DNA of 64,000 nt from NCBI RefSeq assembly GCF_040115645.1, contig NC_089557.1, forward strand, positions 2,232,001 to 2,296,000, in the 5' to 3' direction. This DNA comes from Euwallacea fornicatus. Taxonomy: Eukaryota > Arthropoda > Insecta > Coleoptera > Curculionidae. The notes under the pieces are model-generated. The model had not been told where the DNA came from. It ran no database searches and worked only from the letters and a program-made list of their open reading frames with translations. The position numbers and the translations under genes were made by a program. Shown in pieces: positions 1 through 13,550 of the stretch (within the stretch, counting starts at the first letter, position 1; each line of letters begins with the position of its first letter).

Positions 1-1609
1 GGATATGTTCGAAAGTGTAAAAAGCTGTGGCTCAAGTCTTTAGCAAGGTGCTAAGGGTCTTCAATAAGGACTTGTTTTGTTATGATTTTTTCCAGTGGGA
101 CACCTTGTACTAATATTAATATTATTAGAGTGTATTGTGAACAGTTCAAAATATCTATTTGGTAATACTTGGGGGTCCTAAAGCCTATTAAAAAATCATA
201 ATAATAGTTAATTGCGGCTGAACCATATGGTACAGAAAGGAACTACGCCCTATTGGATTCTACAACGAAAACTGTTATTATAATCTGTTTTTATTTTCTC
301 AGTTTTGTGTTGGGTAAATTAAATTCCGAGAATGCCCCAAAATGCAGATTTTTTTAAAACACCCTGAATCCACGTAAACGAGATGGTCAACCAAGGATTT
401 TCATTATAACAACTCTGTCAGTTCTATTTAAACCAGTGACATCATAGAATTTTTTAAGGATAGTCCCTGCGTCTGAGACAATTTTTGGATGCAGCCTTAT
501 CATCGTAGCAATTTTTATTATATTAAATTTGTCGAAAATTAGCGATCCTCGAGCAATTAGCCTTGAAAAACAAAAATTTTCACTTTTGAGACGGCTGGAA
601 AAAGGTAAAAATGCGCGTTGCCATTTTGCAGCCTTTCAGCAAAATTTCGATATTTCAAGGCCATTTTCTCAAAAATTACCAAAAAAATTATGTGACCAAA
701 ATTCCTTAGACACTATGGTTGTTCTTAAAAAAAATCCTACAATGCAATGGGTTTCGAATAGAACTGGCACTACTGCGATTACGGTGTTTTTCTCGGTCAT
801 ATTCCTTAATAAAATATTTGTTGCTTCTACCATTTATGTGTGTTTATGTGTGCTTGAATATGAATAACCCAGCGACCTTGCTTACTGGAACCTGAAATTA
901 ATTTTTTTTTTAATTATTCAAAAGGGGCGAAAGTCTTGCAGCAAGACAGATCACACTGCTCTTGTTCTGCACACCACTAATGATCACCTGCCATCGAAAC
1001 TCCAAGTAAATCCTGCTCGCAACATTTCATATTGTAATTTTACTACTTGGTTTATTGTCCATTTCACCTACTTCTGCGTAAAAGTTAAATTCTAAACGTA
1101 AATTCTTTTTGGTAATGCAGAAATGTACTCGTAAACGTCTCACGATTATGACAAAAACTGGTAGGAGTTAAAAGGGATGAATGAAAAACAAGATCGAACA
1201 TGAGCGATCTGCCACGCTGGACGTGTTTTCGTGCAGTGTTTGTAATTTTTACATATTGTTTAAAAGAGTTTTCCATAGTAAATTTATGTTAATTGTGAGA
1301 ATGACATAATTTGCGCGATTATAGACGGAGGTTATCAGTAAAAGTTGTAACAAAAACACGCTATAATGATACTATTAAAACATCAATAATTATAGCTTCT
1401 GCCGATTTTTTTTATAGCTCTTTGATCGGGTGAAGTCAGTTGAAGTATTAACTTTCGTAAGCTTGGATATAGAGTCTTCATTTTTGCGTCCACTTGCGGT
1501 CCAGCCTGGCGCTCCAAACGAATAAGTACCAGTAATCGATTATTATCACATCATCGGAGAACTAAGAAGTTGCTTAGGGCGATTCTTTTTGCATTCTATT
1601 CCCGTTAAG
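1..1609. other. Upstream non-coding region
   Basis: I see no supportable gene here. The open frames are short, low-complexity and lack homology or splice context. The sequence is AT-rich. A CACCCTG motif at 359-366 resembles the termini of mobile elements elsewhere in the window. A good splice donor (AAG followed by GTAAGT) at 1609/1610 may end a non-coding first exon of the downstream SMP-C2-C1 gene. It would join an acceptor at 2094/2095 (TTCTTACAG). That 5' exon is inferred from splice signals only. Confidence 0.5.
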
Positions 1610-2094
1610 GTAAGTTAGCAAGTGTCCCTTAAAATTTCTGATATAAAGTGGTATTTGCTGACCACGACTCTTTTTTTGTGGCAAATTCAAAGGCCCAACC
1701 CGTATAGATAATCGCCAGGTAACAATGGACCAAATACTCTATTGCACCTTGAATTTAAACATCCGAACTTGGTGCGCCACACTTACTCAACAATAGGGAC
1801 TTTTCAGTTTAAATATAGATAGTGTAGTTGATTAAGTGCGGCGCTTTCACATCCCAAAAATTCGTCCACGGAATTCACAAATGCCCACTAGATTCGAAAA
1901 CGAGAAACGCTCCACATATCCCGCGTTTATTTATAAATGCCCCAAAGTCTGGACATTGGGCAACGGACCTGCCGTTGTAGTATTTTTAGTGTCCTCGATC
2001 GCGCACGTTATGGCCGTCCATTTCTGTTTGCTGTCGAAACAGTCAGTTGATTTTGAACCTCTCAGAAAAAGTTTATTCCGTAAATTCTTACAGA

Positions 2095-2134
2095 TAGCTG
2101 CCATTTCATGAATATGGCCGGAACATGGATTTAG
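2095..2134 (+). promoter_or_regulatory. 5' leader with an upstream ORF overlapping the main start
   Basis: After the acceptor ending at 2094 the leader contains an ATG at 2108. It opens an 8-codon ORF (MNMAGTWI) that stops with TAG at 2132-2134, so it overlaps the main ATG at 2125 in another frame. Ribosomes using it could not initiate at 2125 without backing up. They could re-initiate at the in-frame ATG at 2188, which lies just before the membrane segment. The reading frame is directly visible; a regulatory role is inference. Confidence 0.45.
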
Positions 2135-5100
2135 CCGAGGCCGTCGACGACCTAATCTGCGTTCAGGACGGATCAGCAGACTCCACAATGGACACCCTAG
2201 CTATGTTCCTGTTCGGTTGGATCCTGGTCGCCCTCTTCGTGCTCTGGTTGGGCAAAATTGTCTACGAGCGGTTTGTGGCTGGCAAGACCAAGGCCGGTGT
2301 TGCGATACCTTTGACGAAATCGGAGTCCGACTCTGATGTCCTCGATGCCGTCAAGAAGCAGTCCGTCATCGCCCCGAAAGCCACTGGGGCGTTCGTGCCT
2401 CCCACGCCTCCCGTGCGCAGACGTCTGACAAGGCAGAGCCCTGCGCCCGAGACGAGGAAACCCCGTTACATACCTGCGCCCCAGGCATCTGGACCCGACA
2501 ATATCGTGGTGTTGTGGGTGAACGATGTTTTCCAGTGGTTGTACAATGATTTTGTGATTGTTAACGAACTGCTCCAAGTTTGGATTCAGGCTCTCAATGA
2601 GTATACCAAAAGGTCTGTTAGCGAGGTAAGTACGTGTTTGTGTGCTGCTGAAAGGAACTTACCGGTTTTTCTTCCGTAAGCTAAATTTCCCAGGATTATT
2701 TAATTATAATCCCGAAAGGTCCCCTAAAAGTGATACATGAAGTCCCGAGTTCTGGGTAAATTGCTTTTAGGTTACCATGGTGTTTGTATTTGTTGTTTTG
2801 TTTTAAATGGACTTCGTGCTATTTTTAAAGAGAAACATTGTCAGCGTTTAGGCAGGAAACGGCAACTTTAAGAGCAACACTGTTGCATAAATGCGACGAT
2901 TTTGGCGAAAGTTTGTCATATTTTATCCTTTCGGAGTATAACAAAATTCCCTTATCGTTCGCTGTTATACAGGGCGAAAAAAGTTACCTCGTGTTTCTTA
3001 TCGGTGAGGTACCGATGGTGAACCTAGGAAAAATCTTATATCCTCCGTATATAAGAGCAAAGCATAAAAATAACCTTTTTTGTATACATACATATGACGG
3101 AGGATGAATTCCGTTCCTGTATGTCGTGAGCTCTAAAAAATTATTATTTTCGTTAGATAGATAATAAAAGCGCCACATGACGCTGATTCTGAAACATCTC
3201 CAACTGAGTAGAACATGAATCATCAGGAAAAAATTTAATGTATTCATTTGTTTCAAGATTTCTTTACTTTCTTGGCACTTACATCAAGTTCTGCCAATTA
3301 AACGAGATATTCTATAATCAGGACCGGTCTCACAGAAGAGGAGGGGAAAGGAGGGAGGGGGGGGGCAATGGTCGCTAATGCCGGACCTGGGTACAACTGT
3401 ATCAAATATACATTGCGGGTAACTAAGGAGTATAGTGATAAGATGAAATAAAGATTCCCTTAAATAAATTGAAATCTACTAATTTGTCTAACTGAGTATC
3501 CATCGGGTAATTGCTATGACATGTCAATGGGCGTACAATAACGCAAAATTAAATTATTAATGAAAATAAGTGTTCAATCTTTAGAGAAGTTACCCAACTA
3601 AAATGACGCTAAAATATTGAAAAATGCTAAGGTCTAGTTCTGAGAAACCGAGTGAAAGACACGTTTCGAAAAGGTCATGGTCCCTAATCATCCAGTTCTT
3701 CATTGGTGACCTCGACGGATTTGGCTCGTCCATTTCCACTTGAATTTCCACATAGCTGACTCGGTAATTAAATTATCATTTTTATTATATATTTTATATT
3801 TTCGTGTCGTTATTTGTTTTTTCCAATATTAATTTGTTCGTATTTTTACATGCACGAAAACACAGTAGTAACTTATCACACATAACCAACGCAAACGTTA
3901 AGAGTAAACCCGGCATATAAAGATAAACTTGTTTTAGCAGCCGTTAAAAGCATGCAGTATTTAAAACAAACTAAGTGCCTTAATTGCTAATAATCAATTT
4001 CCAAAGAAAACACACAGGTTCTACTTAATGATAATCAATTTTGGGAACTTTTACACTAACGGTGTTTCTTTATACGCGCAATCGTTTAATTAAGTGTTTG
4101 TTAATAATTATTCAAGAGTGAAATGCAGTGTTAATTTTGGTATTTTTTCTTTTAAAAGTCATGTAAAATTTGAGGCTGCTAGGGCCTCAGCTCGGACACA
4201 AAATCGCCTGCTCCATTTTTGTTGGCTTCGTCATATGCGTAGCTCCAGAACGCACCAACAGTTGCACAATACTGCAACTGTAAAAATATGCATAACTTCC
4301 AGATATTTATGATAAACCGTAGATAGTGTTGGTCGAACCTTGAAAATACTTCTAAGGTCATTAATGAATTCTAACGAAAGATAAGTATTAAAGTTATGCG
4401 TCAAGTTAATTGCCATAGAAATAATAGCTTTGGAGTAGAAAATGAAAGAAAAGGAAGTTATTGTAATAGATTATCTGCAGTATTAGCAATATGATAAAAA
4501 TTTCCAAGAATGGAGTTCAACGAGGCTTAACCGTCCGCTTGAACAACATAACCCAGATATAATGCGAAGTGTAAACAAGAAACAACGATTTTAGAAATTT
4601 CGGTTTAATTTTAGACGCAATTTTAGATCTCTACATATGATTCACGTCAATTAAGACACCACAAGCTGTGGCAAATGCATTAATTTTGCCTGGAATTCTT
4701 GTCTTGAGGTCTTCATTGGTCAAATTAGCTAACGGGTTTTCAATAGAATCTTGTAATATCACATTTCTCGTATAATTTCTGGATTTTTTTGGCGATTTCA
4801 AAACATTAATAATATATAAGATTTTGTTCTCAGTAATTCTCCTCAGAGAATGAAAAAGATTCGATTGATTCGTCAGTCTTTTTGTTGCTCTGATATGCTT
4901 CAGCCTTTGTCTATTTATTGTTTTAAGTCCCAGAGCATTACGCAAGCTATGCATGCAGAGCGTAACGCATCATGGCGGTATTTCAGGAAGCGATGGTAAC
5001 CTTCAAAATAATTAAAAAATGCTAATGGGCCCGTGGTCGAAAACGCACCGTTTTCGATATACGGGATGGCAGAGTTTCACATTGTCTGAAAGGCAAAAGC

Positions 5101-8100
5101 CGAAAGAGCACCAAAACGGCAAGTGTTCCGCCACTCCACCAGCAACACAAAATATCAAAGTATATGGTTTTGTTAACTGAGAATTAAAGTACCCGCAGTA
5201 AATGCAGAACAGTGTTACGTCCTGCAATATCTTGGGGATTTTCGGGGAAAGGTGGCCAGGCAGTTGGTTCAGATTATGGCGTCTATGGATAGGACGGAAT
5301 ATTTGGAAAACGAGCCGATATGAGAGAGTTTCTACATCTCCAAAAGTTCTTCCTCCCTCTTGCGCCCTGATGGCAGTAGGAGGCGCAAGACAAAATTGGA
5401 ACCTCGGCAATGTACCACTTTTAAATGAAAGGCAAAATACTTCCGGGAAATATCATGAATCCGCATAACGGGGTTGGTGCGCTCCTTTGCCAATCAGTTT
5501 GTTATTGCCCGGCTCTCTTCTATACAGGGTGTCGGTTTTCAGTAACACAACCAGCATTTTCTCTCAAACGGTGGAGGTTATGGCGGCGGTTAAATCACAG
5601 AAATAGGCATTTTTGAGAGTGGCACGAAAGGAGATTTAATTCGTAGCAGCTCTCACCCTCAAAAATTTTAGAAAAAGTTGGGTCACGTGCGTTAAAAATC
5701 GAAAGGCAGTACCATGTTTCAATTCGGAACGCGTATCGTACCGCTCTTGGTTTCCCTTAAGTTAGGATGTGTGTAAATCGTTATTAAATGGACTTTAGTA
5801 ATAACTGAAGAATTTGAGTTCATTGACATTTCGGCCATTCGATTTGAATGGAAGGTCGAATATAGATATACCGACACTAATACGTGTTTTATTTCTTAAG
5901 GTATTTGCCTAGATAAACTAGAGTAAAATAATTATACATTTTAATTGAAAGAGAATCGACAAGTTAATAATGGAGTGTTGAATGTTCAATGGAACATCAC
6001 AGTTAAATATCCTTCGCTCTCGACTCCTCGAGCTACTCGAGCCTCAATAATCTAAACCCGCATATACAGCTTACTATGAAATACGTCGAATGCTCCCTTT
6101 CATTGACCTCTAAATACGTGTTGAAATTATGAATGAAACACCCTTCACGTTTTACTCATTGTAGCGCAATCTATATCCCTAATCTTGGACTTGCCGTGAA
6201 GTGTTCTGGGGACCCTTCCTCTTGGAGCCCATTAAAGTGGCTTAATTAGATGTAAAGTTGGATTTTTCCCGATCTTTTATCTACCTAATACTCAGGCCTA
6301 TATAGCCTTCGTCATCAAATTTATGATAGTTTCGCAATTACACTTCCTGCTTCGATGCGATCCATTCTATGAATATACGGTTAAAATTTTTTCGTCTAAT
6401 TTCAGAGTATTTATTTGCCTAATCCAGCTTGCTTTTTCAGCAAGGCATTGGCGTAGAGCTGATCCGGATCTTGCCTGAAACCCACCCGCCCACGGTCACA
6501 AACGTATTCGCCGAAGCCGATTCCAAAGATGATGTGGTAGGTAATACATACCAACTCCGTGTATTTTTTGCTATTTGCTATTTTTTTCGTATTGTTTTCG
6601 TCAGTTCCGTGCGAAGGTTCTTCGTTAATGGCCTTACTACACGACGAATAACGACTAGCTCGTTTAAATATTTTTGCAACTTCGAAGAATTCGAGACACA
6701 TCTAAAATTTCCTGCCGATGTTGGAAATAAAAGCGCTTTTGTCTTTGATCGTTGGCCCTGACCCCATCAGGTTTAGTCGACCATATTTCACGCTGGTTAT
6801 AAAAATAACCATTATTGACCGAATCTTCATTTGCATTAATTAAATTTCAGTCCGCGTATGACGCAATAGTTAAAGCCAATTTTTTTAAATAGAAATCGTC
6901 ATGGATTACCTGTTTGACTTAAATATATCAGGCTGCGTCATCGTTGCTTGTTATGTCATCTTACACCCGTCGTTCTATATTTAACTATCTGCACCGAGCT
7001 TGGAAACTTCCAAGCACGTTGCGCACTTTTTCTCACAGTATAAATAAAACAAAGAAAAAATTATTAGAAACCTAACCAGTGCCCTTTGATCTCTCGTTAA
7101 TAAACATGGAAGAATTTATATAATATTCCGCTTATAGGTATGATGCCATATTAATATCACATGGCTAATGGTAGGTTTAGTGGGTCACGATGTCAAGACA
7201 ACTGGCACCAATGAAATCTTAATGGCTTCACATTGAAATCAGTGGTCGGGAACTGAAAGAGTAACTCAGCGGCGAATTTGCAAAACAAACAAAAGTAATA
7301 ATTGCCATAATTAGTGTCGTTGGTGCGACCTCCGCTGCAAACGTAGGCCAACCCACCCAAATATAGGTTGCAATATTTTTCACTTTTTAGTCAATTACCT
7401 GTGATTTGGAAGCGACCCCCGCCCTACAACTGAAATCATTCCGTCAAAAGGGGGACAAAATCGACACGTCCCACTACAGGGTAAACATTAACCGGTTCAG
7501 GGCTCGTCTGAACATCTTTTGCGTCTCTGAGAAACTTCAGGCCGACGTGAAGTGCGATGGATGGCCTGAAATTAAGGTGGCTTTGGCCCCAGTCGGAAAC
7601 ATCAAGAATAACCTGGACGAGACGCAGCTGCAGGAAGTTATCAGGTGGGAAAAATGGGCACCGTCTTCGGTAATTTTTAATTGAAAATATGTCACTCGTA
7701 GCGAAATCGTGACCAACGCAATACGGAACACCGAAGTGCACCTAAACCTAGTTCAATACCCCACTTGTCCCAGACTTATCCGACATGTTGAGACTCCTGG
7801 ACGGATGCTGCCTCTTCACTACGACAGCATGGTTAGTAACGTTTGCCCATTAGTCAGATATACTAAGTGTTTATTTATCTAGCATACAAACGCATTCACA
7901 TCCTCCACTCCTAACCATCTATCACAGAACGTGATTCACATGCAAGGAGAGAAACGACTTTTAGTTAAGGTAATCCGCGCCAATCAGTTGGGCGGCAACT
8001 TGGGCTGTGCAGAACCATTTTGCGTAGTCGAAATGGACGAACCACCCCAGAAGAACCAGACGTCCGTAAAGAAGAACACCGATTCGCCTTATTGGGACGA

Positions 8101-11100
8101 GCACTTTCTTTTGTAAGAGTTGGCCCATGCCTAAAGGGTTTTTCCTTTTTTGACAATTTAGTTGAATCAAACGTGCAAAGGTTGTCTTGATGGTTTCGCA
8201 TGGTTCATGAAAAAGCGAAAAACACTTTACAGAAAACACTTTCATCTTCACAATTTTCTATTATTCTTCCATAACAGAAGCGATTTTGACAAACCTTTAT
8301 TTGCAGGGCCTTACAAGAATCCCATAAGTACCTTATTACACCTAATTTTTTTTCCCTGCAGTGATTTGTCCCCACATACTGCGGAGCTGTTGTTCGAGAT
8401 TTACGATTGTGCAACAAAGCCGCATAGGTTCTTAGGATTAGGGATAGTGGGAGTGGAAGAGTTGCTGATTAATCCAAGTCAAAGGCAGATTATTACTTTG
8501 CAGAGTAGGCCGTATGAGACAGATCCTATTACAGGAACCCTAACTGTAGAGGTAACTAGTAAAGCTAACTAAGTAGAATTGCGACATTATCGAAAACCTC
8601 TTTTGGCATACAAAGAGATCGAAAACACGTAATGAGTATTGAGAAAAAGGCTTTTAGTGAGGACCTGGCCGTCGAAACCGGCCTGAGGCCTGTTCAGACA
8701 TCTCTTTACAATAGTAGTTTTCGCAAATGTTGTACCAACCCGTCATTGCGGTTTTGCAACATTTTTAAGTACAAAAATGCTCTGTTTCTTCAGTGACAGC
8801 TCGAAGGAAGGTGAAAACCAAATACTCAATTAAAAAGTTAAATTTTTGGTTTCATTTATCATACTTTCATCGATATAGGACTCCTTGCTAGTAATTATTT
8901 ATTATTTTAACAGTTTATGTTCATCGAAGGAGCAGATATTTCCAATATGAGCGGTGGCCATCCCTACAAAATTAAAGAAACAATCAGAAACCCCTCGCCG
9001 ATTAGGGGTATAATGAGAACCCCCTCTCCGAATAGAGCAAGATTGACTACTGCCACCACTACTTTTATAAATGGTAACTCTCAGAGAATCTCATATACTC
9101 CTTTCCTTTATTAATATTCCTTCAGATTCGTTAACTAATGGGAACCACATAGTTCACTCGGCTCTAGATGATTTGGATCGCAATAGGCAGTTGCTAAGCC
9201 CGAATAAGAGCACTCTAGTCATTCATAGCGTTCAAAGGGTGAGTTTGCCTATTTGGGGATTTTGGTGTGACTTATTTGTTTTGCTTTCGGATTTTTTAGC
9301 AACCTTCGCCGCGCTTAGTTAAGGTAAGCTTCACATCTTTCTTAATAGTCTTCGCTGGGGAATGTGTTTGTTTAAATCAATTAAATTAACTTTAAATTGC
9401 TTCTGTTCGACTCATTCATTCAGTGTAGGGTCATTCGGTTATACAAGGTGATTGAAATTCGAGGCATGCTTTAAAATTGAAATTTTTGAAACAGGAAAAA
9501 ATACAAGATTGGTTAAATTGAGGCAATGTTGCGAATTTTTGCGGTCCTGTAACTCACCACAATGTCCAGATGACATATAGATACTGTGAAATTCCTTTAT
9601 ACTAACAAGTTCAAGTTATTACATGTAGTCTCCCTGATCATTATGTGGAATGAAGTCACCGCGAGGTAGAAATCACCACCAAAATTTAGATCTTTCTGAT
9701 ATGAAAAGAAAGCTTTGGCGTTTAGAGAAAAAAATTTAAGCATCTGCCGTAAAATTTCTGGATTTCCATTTTATACGTTTTAATTGATCAAGCACGCTGT
9801 TTCCAGGCTTTTAACCATCTCTGAATAACATTAGTTTTCAATTTAGTATAAACACAACACGTTTCCCCATGAAAGTTCATATTTGTTCTTGTCTTAACAA
9901 AGGCTTCGCGGTGTTGCTTTAATTTTTCTTGATTTTCTTATTGACTAATAACAAAAAGCTGGAACTGGACAACGGGGAATGGAAGGAGGTACGTCGTCTG
10001 GAACCAAACCCTAGTCAGGACCTCATAAACGCCGAATTGCAGAATGTGCACGTGCCCAGCAACGGCACCCTGCATTTGGAAGGAGATTTGTTAGTTGCGT
10101 TGCAGGAAGCAGCGATGGGAAATGGGTCTACACCTGTAACGATTGAGCCCAATGGTACTGCGAACGGGAATGCTGCAGTAAATGCGAATCTAACCGATTT
10201 AGAATTGAGCAAGGTTTGAATTATATGGCATTTTTTTTCCTTTGTAGTATGTGTGAGTGTTCAAAACTTCGAAAAATTAAATAATGATAATTAATATAAG
10301 TTTTGTTTCAGCCAGGTGACGTGTCGGCCTCTCTAACCCTTCAATCTCAACAATCTGCAGACTTCGACTTTAGGGGCCGGCCCCGAAAACGAAGAGACTT
10401 TTTCGGGACAATTAAGCGGAGACTTGGAAAATCGAGGAATCGATCTAAGTCCGCGGGACCTGAAAATGACATGGGCAGGGATGATAGTTTAAGCCGATCT
10501 GTGTCTGCTGATCGGGGGAGAAATCATGACGATCGTAAGTTGATAGACATCACATTCATATGTCTCTCAAGTAGCGCCAGAAAAAACTAATCATTGCATG
10601 AGAAAGTATCAAAATTGTGTCCTCAAAATTTTTTCTTTTTAGATAAATTTGGCACCATTTCTAGGCTCCATCTTGAGTATCGTAATGGTAATTTGTACTT
10701 TTTTGTTTATTACAACTAATACCCCTATCACAGTTCGCATGTACTAAAGAAGCCGATGTCTTTGTAGAGTGTGTATCAGCCCGATAAAGAAATAGATTGA
10801 ACGCTTTCTAATTGGCTCATACACCATATGTTTTTTATTTTAGTTTAAAGGTCTGATTTGTCAGTGCTGGATAGCCAGCAAAATAGCAAAACTTTTGATA
10901 TCTCATTATAATTTTCATTCTAATTTCTTAAAACAAAACACTTTTGAAATAACAGCTATACACTGATTTTCTCGACTATATTATGATATAACCAACATTT
11001 TTAAGCCTTAAAATTTCGTACAGTAATTTAAAATTCAGGTCTAAACTACTCGATTGTTGCAGACTATCGCCTAAATCCTCCGGGTCGTGAGGAAACGTCG

Positions 11101-12016
11101 AGAAGATCGAGTATGTCTGAAGCCTCAGGACTCAGTAGCGCCTCCACCAGGACTTACATCAACGAGGCCAGCACTCTAGTGCTGGAAACTATAGAAAACG
11201 GCATTAAGAAGCATTACCTAGTGCCTCTATCTCTGGCACAGAAGTCCAGATGGAAGAAGAAAGGTGTCAAGTTGCACATATTTAATGATCATACGTTTGT
11301 GGCCAAGCATTTACCAGGGTAAGCAAAGTTTTAGAATAATCTAAAATATCAGGATTATTTCTTCTTATGTATCTGTGTCCTGCAGCAGTTACTGTGGGCA
11401 GTGGCAGTCACTTAAGAGGACTTAACTAATGTAATTTCTGTTGAATTTGATTCATTTACTTATCCCCACATGGTTCTAATTTCCAGCGGCACCATATGTC
11501 AGGTGTGTGCAAAGAGTATAGCCCGGAGGTTCGGCAAACAGGGATACGAGTGCCGAGACTGTTTTTTGAAATGTCACAAACAGTGCCATATCAGAGTCAA
11601 TCACAACTGCCCCACGTCCACGATTCACAATATTGAATTGTAAGTAGTCAATTCATATCTCTTTTTAATATTATTAATCGAAAACACTATATATTGGTAA
11701 CAAAGAAAATATTTGAATAATTTAGACGTAACCATGCCTTATTTTTATAGATCTATGCTTCCCGTATTAAGTGAATAAAGCGGTAAGATTACTGTGTTGA
11801 GTGCAAATTTTGCGGTTTTTAGTTGCATCTGTTTTTTCGCATTTCGACTGCGATTAGCTGGCTTTAAACAGGCTAAAATCTTAATTAATACAATTTTAAT
11901 TTAATGTACTGTTAAGTATACCTAGAAACCATCTGTCATTAGCCCCTAATCCAAGTTTGTTTTTCAGGAACTACATACAAAATCCCCTCATCGATAAGAA
12001 TTTGTCAATGCTGTAA
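2125..12016 (+). CDS. C2CD2/TMEM24-family SMP-C2 lipid-transfer protein with C-terminal C1 domain
   Basis: Exons: 2125-2625, 6441-6536, 7391-7644, 7702-7831, 7928-8112, 8362-8551, 8914-9073, 9126-9238, 9300-9323, 9959-10213, 10312-10534, 11063-11318, 11487-11639, 11968-12016. They give 862 aa with every phase matching. Residues ~25-43 form one N-terminal membrane helix. About 128-325 form an SMP-type lipid-binding domain and ~333-455 a C2 domain. A basic Ser/Arg-rich region follows. Residues ~784-834 form a C1 finger with exact spacing H-x12-C-x2-C-x14-C-x2-C-x4-H-x2-C-x7-C. The motif KSTLVIHSVQ and the basic RPRKRR patch resemble human C2CD2L, an ER-plasma-membrane contact protein that moves phosphatidylinositol. 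I infer the same role here, with C1 adding diacylglycerol sensing. The 24-nt exon at 9300 and the acceptor at 9958 are the least certain joins. ATG 2188 is an alternative start. Confidence 0.88.
10643..10681 (+). other. Candidate cassette exon of the SMP-C2-C1 gene
   Basis: Between two constitutive exons lies a TTTTTCTTTTTAG acceptor ending at 10642. It is followed by 39 open nt ending at a GTAATG donor; a second donor at 10688 would give 45 nt. Entry and exit phases are both 1, so inclusion adds 13 (or 15) residues (KFGTISRLHLEY...) without a frameshift. This is inferred from splice signals and symmetric phase alone. Confidence 0.35.
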
Positions 12017-12650
12017 CAACGTTACCAAAAAAAAACCTAAACGGGTAATTTACGCCTCAAAGTCAGCTTTGTAACACAATTCTTGTGCTCCTCAGAGGCA
12101 AGATCTACAAATCAACTTTTATCTTGTTCAACACTATTATTATAGTAGTTTTTATCAAGAATTTTATGCTTTCCTACACTTTAATTTATTTTTAATCGCT
12201 TTAAAAGTTATTAAGCTGGCTTTACTCTCTGTATAGTAACTTATTGTTCGGCACAAAGAATTTTACACGAAGCTTTATAACGTACATAATTTTATTGTGG
12301 TTGTTTTTCTATTTTTTGTTTTTTATATTCGTATATAATTTATGCTGATTTTAATTTTGCTATTGATTAATTTGTTCTGATCTATTTTTGTAAATAGTTT
12401 TTAAGGTTATTAACAAGATTTGTTTTATTTTTATTTTTATATATTTTAGGGCGGGAATCGTTCTACTTGTTCTGTTATTATTTAACACGTTAATATGCAA
12501 TATTTTCAATGCTGTAATCGAGAGTCAGTATAGTGTTTGTGATTATTGAAGAAAAGTTACACGAGAATTAAAAAATTTCCTCACAGTTGATAAAAACGGT
12601 GTTAGTTGTTAAGTCTTAAAGTTTATAAAGTTTTGCTATGGGCAAATTGA

Positions 12651-12656
12651 AATAAA
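12651..12656 (+). terminator. Polyadenylation signal of the SMP-C2-C1 gene
   Basis: A canonical AATAAA lies about 635 nt after the TAA stop at 12014-12016. The intervening sequence is very AT-rich and has no coding potential, consistent with a 3' UTR. Confidence 0.6.
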
Positions 12657-12675
12657 TCTTATCAACCTTGCTGCA

Positions 12676-13525
12676 CTTTTCTTGGCAACTAATTAAAACT
12701 CTTAATGGAATATTTTTAAGCACTTTATTAAGAAATGATTACATACATTGTAAAAGGCGAAAATCATGGAAATTAACAAACCAAACGGGTTCTCAATTAT
12801 GTTATGGTGGTCATTACAAAAACCTGTATTAAAATGCTTGCGAAGCCCTAACGTAAAGATAATAATAGGCAAAAACCTTAAAATTATAAAAAAACTTTGA
12901 GCTTCGTTTTTTTTTTGAGGGTCAATGTCAAGAAGCCACGTTGAAACACAGCCGAGATTTGAAATTTTACTACGTTCGGACAATTTTTAATGAGAAATAT
13001 TGCCTCAGATTGCGGCATAAAATTCAACACATCTTTTTCAATTTTAGTTAATTTGTTAAAACTGACAGCTCATTTAATTACTAAATTACTAATACATAAC
13101 AATTACGTCGAGTCATAATTTCGCAAAAATAATAAATCGAACGATCAGTATCTGTTTTGTGCACATCCTTATTTTTAAAAATTGATCACGTATACACGCC
13201 ATCTGGAGAATTAATTTTCGCTTCGTTTGCCGAAAAAGAAAACCCCGTTGCTGGGGAATCAATCAGTGTGTTCATCAGGTTAGAGTTATTTCTAAGGGGT
13301 CCCCACGTCTCAAATAACATCCGTCATTGTGTCTAGAATCCTCTAAAGTGGCTTTTAACTTGATTTTTCACAATTGAACGCTCAGCGAACATAAGCATGG
13401 CCAAATTAGTACTACTCCATCATATTTAATAAAAATCACTTGGTTAGATGCAGCCAGGGGCTGCACTGGGTTTCCACCCAAAAAAGGAAATAATACACAC
13501 ATACGACCAGTCTTATGACGAAGAG
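12676..13525. other. Intergenic gap between convergent genes
   Basis: This sequence separates the 3' end of the plus-strand SMP-C2-C1 gene from the 3' end of the minus-strand VRK gene. It is AT-rich, and I see no gene or clear repeat. Confidence 0.6.
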
Positions 13526-13531
13526 TTTATT
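13526..13531 (-). terminator. Polyadenylation signal of the VRK gene
   Basis: AATAAA on the minus strand lies 20-25 nt past the TAA stop at 13551-13553. The implied 3' UTR is very short. Confidence 0.6.
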
Positions 13532-13550
13532 TAATTAATTACCACAACTC

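Noticed and set aside
529..867. 112-codon open frame near the left end
   Set aside because: Low-complexity, Lys/Phe-rich translation without recognisable domain, splice context or conserved pattern; it probably lies in decayed repeat sequence.
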